A stretch of 64,000 nt of DNA, from assembly GCA_033964015.1 (NCBI GenBank), contig CM066923.1, positions 3,768,978-3,832,977 on the forward strand, read 5' to 3'. Position 1 is the stretch's first letter; each line of letters begins with the position of its first letter. A model generated the notes under the pieces. It searched no databases and was not told the DNA's origin. It saw only the letters and a list, made by a program, of their open reading frames with translations. Source of the DNA: Scolanthus callimorphus. Lineage: Eukaryota > Cnidaria > Anthozoa > Actiniaria > Edwardsiidae. The position numbers were made by a program, and so were the translations under genes. Positions 48,201 to 51,585 of the stretch are shown here, one piece after another.

Positions 48201-49520
48201 CCTTAACTCATGAGATGGGAGTAAAAATGCAAGGAGCTAAGTCTGTCAGAAACTTGCAAGAAGCTTTGTTGGGTGTTCACAGTTTGACATACAGGATTAG
48301 AATAACCCACACAAGTTTTAAAGAATATAAAAAGTTTGTCGCTGAAGAGATTTTAGTTTCTAAGCTATAATTTTCATGCTGTTACACAAAAGCCATGAAT
48401 AGTCAATGTTCACTGAACTATAAAAGTTGATGGAAAATGCAAGGTTTGCTTCACTGCACTTGTAAGCACATACATGTACTGTATAATTGTTATGCAACAA
48501 TGCTATGCAAAAATCTTGCATTTCAAAAATCTTGCACTTCAAAATGAAAGCAGTTAGGAACCTCATAACATAGTAACATGAGGACATATTATGTGGACCT
48601 TATATACATACAACTTGTTTAGTAAACAGTTATAATTTTTGTGGTTCATGTCACTGCAAGTCTCACTAAGAACATCTCGGTGTGACGTAATGCAGAAACT
48701 TAGAATGTTTACTTTAAAATATGCAAAAAGATGGTATCATACGCACTCAAGTAACTGGAGCAACTAACTTACCTCCAATTGATCTTATTAAAGCAGATAA
48801 AACCCTACGAAACCTTTAATCTAAACCTTTGTAGAGTGCCAAGTTCCGATTTGCGGTACTGATCTTTTGCACGGAAACCACAGAATAAAAATAGCTTGCG
48901 AGGCAGAATATTGATTCAACATTTTCGAAGGCGGAAGTCGGTAGAAATGGAAGCAGTATTGGACATGTAAGTCAGTGAGTTTAATTCCTGGAAAGAAACT
49001 ACTTCATGTCAATGGTACTTGAAATAAATCTACATTGCAAATATCTAAAAGAATTGTGAATTGAAAACTCGTACTAACAGAGGACCCTAACAGAGACTAC
49101 GAGTAAAAATACGATGTCTGAAGTGAGAGTGAAACTGTCTCAAGTTCCCTCCAAGGTTGAACAAAAAAGCGCCAACTCAGTTTTCTTCGCTAAAGTTCAT
49201 TAAAACTTTTCAAATTTGATCACCAATGCACCACTTACTTCTTTAACGACGGGATTTCGATCAGGGTTGATAGATCGCCTCAAACGCAGCTTTGCTTTGT
49301 GCACTATTGCATTGAAGATTGCTTTGCTCGAGGGGCTCGATAAAGTTCTCTCGACTGTCACTTCAAATATTTTTTTCGGAGCGCCTGGCAAAGGTCTTGT
49401 TCGCTGTACAAAGACATGACGAGAGTTTAGCTTCTTGTTGTGTGTTTTCTGTACCGTAAGGAAGAGCAGGTTCAAAAATAAGGCCAGAAATAGGAAGATT
49501 TTCCGTATCTCGGCACCCAT
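572..49520 (-). CDS. SORL1: Sortilin-related receptor (SORLA type), 41 exons, 3' end outside window
   Basis: Type I membrane sorting receptor of the VPS10/LDLR family. Family members carry cargo between Golgi, endosomes and cell surface; the Hydra member is the head-activator binding protein. Module order here is signal peptide, propeptide, VPS10 propeller, 10CC, YWTD propeller, EGF, ten LDLa, then FN3, which is diagnostic of SORLA and not of sortilin or LRP. I matched 41 exons by GT-AG sites and codon phase; all junctions agree except one internal 1-base deficit in exon 3335-3508. Coding length seen is about 5.8 kb (roughly 1930 residues). Human SORLA is about 2210, so the missing part is about one and a half FN3 domains, the transmembrane helix and the tail, expected below base 1. 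The start ATG at 49520 heads a clear signal peptide. Orthology rests on domain order and many locally matching segments; exact exon ends need transcripts. Confidence 0.95.
801..1036. mobile_element. MITE family A, copy 1
   Basis: About 235 bp with inverted ends GGC(C/T)(G/C)GTGTCAGCC / GGCTGACACAGGCTCTTT. Same family as 4803-5029, 14756-14993, 54256-54437 and 60116-60313; the shared inner part includes GCATCCATTTCCATCGGCTG. Confidence 0.8.
1336..1545. mobile_element. MITE with GGCCCRTTCMCACGG ends
   Basis: Left end AAGGCCCGTTCCCACGGCGC and right end, read on the other strand, AAAGGCCCATTCACACGGTG, continuing through GCGATTTCAGCTGCGA. Several short ORFs over it are artefacts. Confidence 0.75.
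2383..2496. mobile_element. MITE family B (GGCCCATCACCAA ends), copy 1
   Basis: Inverted ends AAAGGCCCATCACCAATCGG and CGGTTGGTGGTGGGCCTTT. Same family as the nested insertion at 58269-58392. Confidence 0.75.
2780..3165. mobile_element. Foldback element family C, copy 1
   Basis: Long imperfect inverted repeat around 2990. The inner arms share TGTTTCGCCTAGTGCAGTC; outer arms share AGCTAAAA and ACACGTTATT..G segments. A second copy is at about 59330-59640. Confidence 0.7.
3789..4011. mobile_element. Foldback MITE with CCCAGAGCTCCCCGGCTCGTC ends
   Basis: Left CATTCTCGGACCCAGAGCTC, right read on the other strand CATTCTCTTACCCAGAGCTC, continuing as CCCGGCTCGTC. Related short-arm elements at 10240-10385 and 34141-34355 share AGAGGCTC/CTGGG(T/A)ACGAGAAT. 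Confidence 0.7.
4454..4559. repeat. 106-bp palindrome
   Basis: Arms of 26 bp (GCATGATAGTGAGATTTGTC and its complement at 4540-4559) around a loop that also contains GCTTCGCTTCGGC. Likely a small foldback element. Confidence 0.7.
4803..5029. mobile_element. MITE family A, copy 2
   Basis: Opposite orientation to copy 1; begins GTGTCAGCCGCCATTTGACA and ends GGCTGACACTGGCTCTTTAA. Intronic in SORLA. Confidence 0.8.
5631..5880. repeat. 97-bp tandem repeat, three copies
   Basis: Units contain GATATCAGGACAGTGAC, GATACCGTAAAATATCAGGA and CAGTAGATCTCGTG; starts near 5631, 5728 and 5824. The middle segment TGTCTGATTGGCTAACGACC is missing from the third copy. Confidence 0.85.
6395..6795. repeat. Direct duplication of ~165 bp
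   Basis: 6412-6556 and 6645-6790 share GGGGACCACTCTAGTGAAGT through GGAATCATGCCTTCTGCGCA with few differences. Just left, 6255-6345 has paired palindromes of TACAGAATACTAATTAGA. Just right, 6890-6990 is a foldback with arms TATGTTGTATCGGCAGATAC. Confidence 0.8.
7078..7905. repeat. 21-bp minisatellite, about 39 copies
   Basis: Unit GGTCCGCCTAGAACTGGGTA plus G, with scattered substitutions and two small indels. Because 21 is a multiple of three it stays open in several frames on both strands, giving a fake LELGRVR-repeat protein. It is intronic in SORLA. Confidence 0.95.
7955..8105 (-). mobile_element. Possible tRNA-derived SINE
   Basis: On the minus strand a B-box-like GGTTTGACTCC (about 8030-8040) follows a region resembling a tRNA 5' half by about 45 bp. 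A full tRNA cloverleaf is not convincing, so a SINE relic is the better reading. Confidence 0.4.
8812..9036. mobile_element. Repeat D, copy 1
   Basis: Shares about 225 bp with 54028-54255, including TTGCAAAACTTCCTTATTAG and GGTCGCCATTTTGTTTTTAC. Ends are not clearly inverted, so its class is unknown. Confidence 0.7.
9431..9804. mobile_element. Foldback element with an internal CCTAACCC-type array
   Basis: Inverted ends of about 38 bp (CATGGTCTCTAAAACGAATT on the left, its complement ending at 9804, continuing through GACGATTATCATCAA). A second inner copy of the end lies at 9727-9752. Between them, 9558-9712 is a 12-bp tandem repeat CCTAACCCAAAR, about 13 copies. Confidence 0.75.
10046..10145 (+). 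mobile_element. tRNA-like SINE with A and B boxes
   Basis: TAGCGTAGTGGTT matches a Pol III A box and GGTTCGAACC, about 35 bp later, is a perfect B box. The tRNA-like part is followed by an A/T-rich tail with a T run. No clean acceptor stem, which argues for a SINE rather than a tRNA gene. Confidence 0.6.
10424..10563. mobile_element. Foldback MITE family E, copy 1
   Basis: Inverted ends CCATGGGAAAAGCTGAATTT on both sides, with a second inner palindrome around GGGAAGTGTT. Copy 2 at 12787-12929. Confidence 0.8.
10702..11199. mobile_element. TTAA-flanked TIR element, 498 bp
   Basis: Inverted ends GGGTGTATTTACCTATTT, each bordered by TTAA (10698-10701 and 11200-11203), a target preference of piggyBac and Kolobok. 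No transposase inside. Confidence 0.75.
11955..12118. mobile_element. Foldback MITE family F, copy 1
   Basis: Inverted ends around TTAGTAACA and TTCGTATGACTG..AAAAGTGCCGCGAC. Related to 12452-12635. Confidence 0.75.
12452..12635. mobile_element. Foldback MITE family F, copy 2
   Basis: Ends AGAGCAGATTTCGTATGACT on both strands, then GTGAAAAGT and a GC-rich palindromic interior (GTACCGCG motifs). Confidence 0.8.
12787..12929. mobile_element. Foldback MITE family E, copy 2
   Basis: Same ends as 10424-10563 (CCTATCCATGGGAAAAGCTG) with more mismatches. It ends about 30 bp from LDLa exon 12963-13088. Confidence 0.8.
12963..22338 (-). CDS. SORL1: SORLA exons 22-31: ten LDL-receptor class A modules
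   Basis: Ten single-module exons in transcript order: 22225-22338, 21623-21739, 20882-21004, 19362-19502, 17327-17446, 16676-16831, 15017-15157, 14403-14576, 13670-13801, 12963-13088. Each has six cysteines and most have the calcium-binding CD..(N/D)DC.D.SDE pattern. Every exon starts and ends in phase 1, so any module could be skipped or duplicated without shifting frame. The exon at 14403-14576 is degenerate: its last loop reads DCPAGWDE and lacks one acidic ligand. Human SORLA has eleven modules; I found ten and no relic of another. These modules bind ligands in LDLR relatives. Confidence 0.95.
13190..13669. repeat. Tandem array built from the donor end of LDLa exon 13670-13801
   Basis: Five degenerate units of 73-104 bp begin near 13213, 13286, 13363, 13463 and 13567. 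Each contains a version of ACCCTGTCTCATCGCTACCA preceded by CTAC.T.ACCTA, which is the last part of the LDLa coding exon with its donor. The array leads straight into the exon. Confidence 0.8.
13910..14015. mobile_element. MITE family G, partial copy
   Basis: Contains AGGGAAACATGAAGGAAACA and CCGGCTACAAT, shared with 33842-34088 and 58215-58560. Both outer ends seem truncated. Confidence 0.6.
14756..14993. mobile_element. MITE family A, copy 3
   Basis: Begins TTAAAGAGCCTGTGTCAGCC and ends GAGACGGGCTCTTTAA. The clearest copy for reading the inverted ends. It stops about 20 bp from the donor of LDLa exon 15017-15157. Confidence 0.85.
15363..15496. mobile_element. Mariner-type MITE
   Basis: Inverted ends CAGTAAAAACCCGC, with AAGAACCT next, flanked by TA on both sides (15361-15362, 15497-15498). 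134 bp, no ORF. A similar but poorer TA-flanked element lies at about 37456-37528. Confidence 0.8.
17605..18846. mobile_element. Non-autonomous TIR element with five internal ~207-bp repeats
   Basis: Ends 17605-17631 and 18818-18846 are inverted copies sharing GGCGCGCGGGATTCCTGTGT. Inside, a ~207-bp unit beginning GCGCCCGTAGTTCGGTTTCA is repeated at 17741, 17949, 18154, 18361 and 18567. No transposase. A solo end-like sequence recurs at about 62170. Confidence 0.75.
18885..19340. repeat. 52-bp minisatellite, about eight copies, next to LDLa exon
   Basis: Unit contains GCTTATATCTCCACTAAAAT and GATTTGGCGATGTAACGTCA. Starts at 18931 and 18983 show the 52-bp period. The array ends about 20 bp before the donor of LDLa exon 19362-19502. 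Confidence 0.92.
20179..20590. mobile_element. TIR element with CCCAGGGGGGGTACT ends
   Basis: Both ends carry CCCAGGGGGGGTACT..GA and ATAAAAATGACGGGG in inverted order. The interior is a series of GGTATTTTTTGGGTATGAAA-like units. Another inverted pair, ATTTACGCCCACTTC at 19840 and its complement at 20036, lies just left. Confidence 0.75.
22480..22575. repeat. (GGA)n microsatellite
   Basis: About 25 GGA triplets within a longer purine-rich stretch (22405-22630). Produces long acidic or leucine-rich fake ORFs on the two strands. Confidence 0.95.
22905..23720. repeat. 188-bp satellite, about four copies
   Basis: Units share a segment starting GCCCAGGGTATGGGGGAT at about 23083, 23271, 23459 and 23647. 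The first copy is diverged and the last three nearly identical. It lies in the SORLA intron beside an AT-rich tract, on the far side of the recombinase block from the GGAAC array. Confidence 0.85.
23720..24232. repeat. AT-rich low-complexity tract (TAA/TTA)n
   Basis: About 510 bp of nearly pure A and T made of TAA, TTA and TATA strings, with two partial internal duplications marked by AAATTACATTTTCAAATAA. No coding potential. Probably expanded microsatellite between two satellite arrays. Confidence 0.85.
24232..24868. repeat. About 184-bp satellite, three copies plus a partial
   Basis: Units begin AAAACCAACGTTTACCCAGT at about 24231, 24410 and 24596; the fourth starts internally at about 24780. 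They include GATACATATTGAGATGAATG and end near GGACACCTGTTTTT. Between 24870 and 25548 I see no confident gene, only short ORFs on both strands. Confidence 0.85.
25549..26416 (+). pseudogene. Spliced gene remnant ending in a PCNA-interacting (PIP) box
   Basis: Exon 1 is 25549-25685 ([17 protein letters not shown] at its start) with an AA|GTAAGT donor; after an 83-bp intron with a T-rich tract the acceptor TTCATCAG leads to 25769. Exon 2 stays open to a stop at 25986-25988, giving 118 residues. Beyond it, coding-like sequence continues in shifted frames to a stop at 26414. The last open frame has proline-rich sequence, a basic run (RKRPRKRPK) and then QAEITKFF (26381-26404), a textbook Q-x-x-I-x-x-F-F PIP box, four codons from the end. 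The frame breaks suggest a decayed gene or missed introns. The gene converges on the cyclin ORF. I recognise no family beyond the PIP box. Confidence 0.5.
26695..27057 (-). CDS. Short cyclin-box protein, next to the recombinase
   Basis: 120 codons, intact, 209 bp downstream of the recombinase stop on the same strand. The middle and end read like the first cyclin fold: [13 protein letters not shown], a helix with [12 protein letters not shown], then [16 protein letters not shown] and [18 protein letters not shown], the places where cyclins have LLLAAKYEE and E..IL..L.W. Only one cyclin fold fits the length, and there is no obvious destruction box. An upstream in-frame stop precedes the ATG by about 19 codons, so a 5' exon is possible. 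A role in binding a cyclin-dependent kinase is inferred from the fold only. It could be a host gene fragment captured with the element. Confidence 0.6.
   Translation of the reverse strand: MDIIVDKHPELSLKDLKFAGEFLQGMCAPNFPKSTAMLAESLLWRHLNRTTNRKKSTLRELILACLFIAVKLEDSDMARNNLFMDIISTPVPREDIIEQELHVLESVNWRPLEYYEMIGL
27267..29049 (-). pseudogene. Crypton-like tyrosine recombinase with C2H2 finger and Myb/SANT domain, broken
   Basis: Starts at ATG 29049. In order: an N-terminal C2H2-like finger (CPVQAC then HVTRKH), an alpha-helical core-binding region, and a tyrosine-recombinase catalytic domain with Arg in KGSRPMT (about 28140), a Lys before the frame break, HPTR (about 27850), His in DQKHSS (about 27766) and the Tyr in HYQKQRS (about 27739). 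A Myb/SANT domain follows ([22 protein letters not shown]) to the stop at 27267. Breaks: a frameshift near 28890 inside the finger, an in-frame TAG near 28521, and a frameshift at about 28020. It is therefore inactive in this copy unless the sequence has errors. Animal Crypton elements carry such recombinases; family placement is by motif, not by search. It lies in the SORLA intron on the same strand as SORLA. Confidence 0.8.
29395..30515. repeat. Array of GGAAC-N5-GTTCC palindromes
   Basis: The motif GGAAC, its complement GTTCC, and full palindromes such as GGAACAAAGCGTTCC recur every 20-35 bp for 1.1 kb, just upstream of the recombinase start. Most spacers between motifs are unrelated to each other, so this is not a simple tandem repeat. 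Within it, 29660-30025 holds a perfect-looking 95-bp unit repeated about four times that also carries the motif. Purpose unknown; it resembles an iteron or operator array. Confidence 0.8.
30845..31040 (-). repeat. Two extra copies of the donor half of the SORLA EGF exon
   Basis: The last ~60 bases of exon 31073-31246, plus its GTAAGTAC donor and about 40 intron bases, are repeated at 30849-30920 and 30961-31035. The copies are almost identical to the real exon over the segment encoding CECMKGE to CVTN, but their upstream edge differs (a TATAGGTTATATCTCG stretch replaces the exon interior). Each has an AG a few bases upstream, so use as alternative mini-exons cannot be excluded. Confidence 0.85.
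31073..31246 (-). CDS. SORL1: SORLA exon 21: EGF-like module after the YWTD propeller
   Basis: Encodes an EGF-like cysteine module ([30 protein letters not shown]) that matches the human segment between the YWTD propeller and LDLa 1. It joins the YWTD exon with G from the previous exon plus GG, and the next LDLa exon with T plus CC, both in frame. The donor half of this exon is repeated twice more downstream (see 30845-31040). Confidence 0.9.
31320..31620. repeat. 31-bp intronic minisatellite ending at a splice donor
   Basis: About seven units of roughly 31 bp with core GGGATACCTGTGCCATTTGA at 31423, 31461, 31492, 31523, 31551 and 31582. The last GGGATAC is itself the donor (GTATCCC on the minus strand) of YWTD exon 31621-31810, so each unit carries a donor-like site. 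Confidence 0.85.
31621..35029 (-). CDS. SORL1: SORLA exons 17-20: YWTD (LDLR class B) beta-propeller
   Basis: Exons 34835-35029, 32838-33033, 32351-32555 and 31621-31810. Five LDLR class B signatures are readable in order: YWADIT, YWVDAG, YWTDWA, YWTDAG, YWDDWS, with the usual [15 protein letters not shown] and PHPYAIAVF segments. The six-bladed propeller of this class drives acid-dependent ligand release in LDLR and is intact here. All four exons join in phase with each other and with the EGF exon. A 79-bp tandem array starts 18 bp beyond the acceptor at 33033, and a 31-bp array starts at the donor at 31620. Confidence 0.95.
32612..32821. mobile_element. MITE with GGCCGGTTTACAC ends, copy 1
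   Basis: Right end on the minus strand TTTTAAGGCCGGTTTACACG, left end AAAGGCTAGTTTACACTGG. The interior shares AAACTCTTTGCAACTT and AAGAAAAGAGAGCACAGAAA with a second copy at about 55018-55295. It stops some 15 bp short of the donor of YWTD exon 32838-33033. Confidence 0.7.
33052..33840. repeat. 79-bp minisatellite, ten copies
   Basis: Units start AAGCCTGGTTCACACTAACG and contain GACGTCACG and TATTGCGTGACGAGAAT. Copies are 95 per cent alike or better by eye. The array begins 18 bp outside the acceptor of YWTD exon 32838-33033. A diverged single unit recurs at about 34085-34140. Confidence 0.92.
33842..34088. mobile_element. MITE family G, full copy
   Basis: Ends AGCTACGGCTAAACTAGGAC and its near complement GTGTCTTAGTTTAGCCAGGGCTTTA; internal GCTAAACT.GGAAACAT units. 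It follows directly on the 79-bp array. Confidence 0.75.
35433..36462 (-). CDS. SORL1: SORLA exons 14-16: 10CC cysteine-rich module
   Basis: Exons 36273-36462, 35734-35853 and 35433-35515. They encode the cysteine-rich segment after the VPS10 propeller, with motifs [27 protein letters not shown] and [14 protein letters not shown] that align residue for residue with the human module. The domain stabilises the VPS10 propeller in sortilin structures. Phases are continuous. A 187-bp foldback transposon (35912-36098) sits in the intron between the first two of these exons. Confidence 0.93.
35912..36098. mobile_element. 187-bp foldback MITE with 9-bp target duplication
   Basis: Arms of about 82 bp starting TAGCCTGCTTGCAGGCGG are almost perfect inverted copies. 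CTATTACAC flanks both sides (35903-35911 and 36099-36107), a 9-bp target duplication. Long arms with 9-bp duplications are typical of Mutator-like elements. It sits in a SORLA intron. Confidence 0.8.
36828..44602 (-). CDS. SORL1: SORLA exons 2-13: VPS10 propeller domain
   Basis: Twelve exons: 44369-44602, 42047-42208, 41427-41494, 41283-41341, 40658-40767, 40044-40133, 39771-39934, 39056-39254, 38585-38693, 38291-38364, 37660-37748, 36828-37006. The peptide shows several Asp-box-like motifs of the ten-bladed propeller ([39 protein letters not shown]) and stretches close to human SORLA such as VHWAG, GDHGG and [10 protein letters not shown]. In sortilins this domain binds peptide ligands and the released propeptide. 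All internal phases agree. In exon 40044-40133 the acceptor is the AG just before CCAGGC, because the nearer AG would break frame. Introns here hold a hAT-like element (42716-43767) and tandem repeats. Confidence 0.93.
42716..43767. mobile_element. hAT-like non-autonomous element, 1052 bp
   Basis: Inverted ends CAGGGCCCGTGGTTTGATGC on both sides, flanked by TTATAG at 42710-42715 and 43768-43773. CAGGG termini suggest the hAT superfamily, although a 6-bp rather than 8-bp duplication is visible. No transposase ORF; two short subterminal repeats of GCATAATTTTGTATTTTTAG lie near the right end. Confidence 0.75.
43930..44290. repeat. GAT/ATC-rich tandem repeat of about 120-130 bp, three copies
   Basis: Units contain GATGATAATGATTATGGCTA, CACTTACCA(C/T)GGAAATAATC and CATATA.GTTGAT, followed by an AT-rich tail up to exon 44369-44602. 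Short ORFs here are artefacts of the repeat. Confidence 0.8.
44770..45180. repeat. Tandem repeat of about 140 bp, three copies
   Basis: Units share TTACATCTGTCAGCATCAA and GACTATCCACTAAAAGATAC, separated by poly-C runs of different length (for example 45035-45046). Intronic, adjacent to the large inverted repeat. Confidence 0.85.
45235..47977. repeat. 2.7-kb inverted repeat in SORLA intron 1
   Basis: Left arm about 45235-46040 and right arm about 46920-47977 are reverse complements with high identity (for example ATAGTACAGGAAAATGGTGC at 45236 and its complement near 47975). Each arm is itself made of about three ~300-bp units marked by GGAGCCACGCCCCAAAATGG. The spacer, 46.05-46.9 kb, is unique and shows no gene. 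Confidence 0.85.
49239..49520 (-). CDS. SORL1: SORLA exon 1: signal peptide and propeptide
   Basis: 94 codons. After a short N-terminus (MGAEIRK) comes a hydrophobic run ([16 protein letters not shown]), a good signal peptide. Near the end is RLRRS, a furin-type site in the place where human SORLA has its RRKR propeptide cleavage site. The exon ends PVVKE at a GTAAGT donor, phase 0, and joins LHLNDSHN in the next exon, which matches the start of mature SORLA. An in-frame upstream extension of about 33 codons is open but does not look like a signal peptide, so I chose the ATG at 49520. Confidence 0.88.
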
Positions 49521-49851
49521 GTTCGTTGTGGTGCACGATCGGTGCACAACTAAAAGCGCGGTCGTGGATTGGTACGAGTTCAATGGTTGGTCACGTGATA
49601 GTAACAAGACCTTACACACAAGACCCAGGCCCTTGGTAGTTCTAGTTCAGGTTCATTTTATGGAGAAAGGCAAATAAGATTCTACGTTTTCAGCTTTTGC
49701 ATGAAAACCTGATAGGGACGCTTGCTCCGCTGGCTATCGGAATACCAAAATAGGACACACACAAAACAAAAACAACAACAATTTTATTAACCTTATATCC
49801 TAATACAGGTATATTGGTATAGATATCAACTGCAAAATATATAGAGGATAT

Positions 49852-50388
49852 TACACGGTGGCGCGAAGATATGGATTTTATTTTCGAGTGGCAAGAACAA
49901 TATTTTACGAACGAGCGCAGCGAGTGCGTAAAATATTGTTTTTGACACGAGAAAATAAAATCCATATCTTCAAGCCACCGTGTAATGTTCTTTTTATTAT
50001 ATGGATAAGAATTGACATAGCGGCAAAACATAACAAATTGAACAACTCACTTGGTAAAGTCGAAAGTGTTTAGTTGTGAAATGCTCCCTCAATCTTTCTG
50101 GTTCCCAGTGTCGTTAAGAACTAATTTCCATTTTTGTGTTGCTGTAGCATTCTCTGCCATAGTTGATATAAGGTTTTTCTCGTTAGAACTAGAACAAAAC
50201 TTAGTTTTGTGGCTTAAAACTCGAGTGACCGAGCGAGATATCACTGCAGACGAAGGTGAGGAAAACAACACTGCAAACGTGCACATCCGGGACATGCGGT
50301 ACATAACTTTTTCATATTTTCACTAGTGAAGATATGGAAAATACGAGTGTTTTAGTTTCCGGTAAAACACTGGCATCCATATAATAAA
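49852..50388. mobile_element. Element I with 130-bp palindromic head, copy 1
   Basis: 49852-49984 is a long hairpin with arms ACACGGTGGCGCGAAGATAT. The rest runs to ATGGAAAATACGAGTGTTTT and ends near CATCCATATAATAA. It lies in the 2-kb intergenic region between the SORLA start and SLC16 copy A. Confidence 0.7.
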
Positions 50389-50740
50389 TATGAATATGAA
50401 GACTAGTATGTAGGATGCCCAATTTCGGATCGGTGCCGCGGTCAACATATGACAGCAGGGCGGCAACAAGCAATAGCCTATCGGGGTAACAATAAAATCA
50501 ATAGAGACTCCTCAGGCGCGCCCGCAACCACCGAAGGTTTACAAAAGATAGATGAGAAGCTTTTGTCCATTTTCGAAAAGATAATAATAAGAATTTGTGA
50601 CGTCATAGTCAAGCAATTACCGTCGAGCGGCCTTTCTCGGCGTCCGCCGGCGCGAGCACGTCTCCTGGTGTCACTGTTGTTCTTCTCAGGTGGGAAAAAC
50701 AGGTGAATTTAGTCGTTGTTTTCACATACTTAGATTGAAA

Positions 50741-50901
50741 ACCTTAGGCCTATGGCAAACGCCGAACTTCAGTCGCTCTTCTTTTGTCGAACCTTTCCTT
50801 TTTGAAAGGATTCCGCTTCATTATACTTTACAATCAAAAGCTTTCTATTGTTTCGGATTGGAACGGCGCGACTCTGGTACGACGTTTGCCGTAGGCCTAA
50901 T
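50741..50901. mobile_element. 161-bp MITE with TTAGGCCTAYGGCAAACG ends
   Basis: Inverted ends CTTAGGCCTATGGCAAACGC and, on the other strand, TTAGGCCTACGGCAAACG, with an imperfect palindromic interior. Located in the SORLA/SLC16 intergenic region, about 0.7 kb before the SLC16 start. Confidence 0.7.
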
Positions 50902-51585
50902 TTTCTTTCAAATTAGTTCACACCCGTGATATAACAGCAGATGCATAGCAACACGCGAACCGAGTTTAAAAGCGAAAAAGTACATAAACAAAGATATGTA
51001 CTGCAGCTATAAAACATAGCTAGCACCATGTACTCAAAATACTGAGCATTTTTATCATTATCATTCAGTGCTATATGTGGTTTATCATTATGTCGCTAGT
51101 GAATAAACCTAAAGGTCATGCACTCCTCTGAATTGCAATGCGCATTCTGTTCAGCGCAGAAAAGCGCGCGCTGCTAGTTCGAACATGATCTGATGATCGA
51201 GAGTGCGCGCACTCAATGTATCACTTTTATCTCACTCTTTTTGGAATTGCGCAAACGCCTCTTTGAGAGCGCAAAGTGTGTCACGAGTTACTGTACCGAA
51301 CGAATTGCGTGCGTATAAGCCTAGTTGTTTAGTGCGCATGCGATTTTAGTCCAAAGTTCAAATCGCTGCGCACGGAACACGAAATCTAAACTCCAACTAG
51401 ATTTATTCATCCAATCCATCTCCTCAAATGTCTTCATTTTCACAGGCTGGAGGTTCGCCTTCATTGTTACATCACTCGCCTTACCGTGGAGACAGCAGTG
51501 AAGCCAGAGGGGGTCCAGTATAACCAATCACAGGGGGTGGTATGATGCTCCGCTTGAAATGTCCCCAGTTCACCAATAACATTTG

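Larger units (their letters stand above)
49521..51585. other. Head-to-head intergenic region, SORLA and SLC16 copy A
   Basis: The two start codons face away from each other across 2.06 kb, so both promoters must lie here. Two transposon copies (49852-50388, 50741-50901) occupy part of it. I see no convincing TATA box or other core promoter element. Confidence 0.6.
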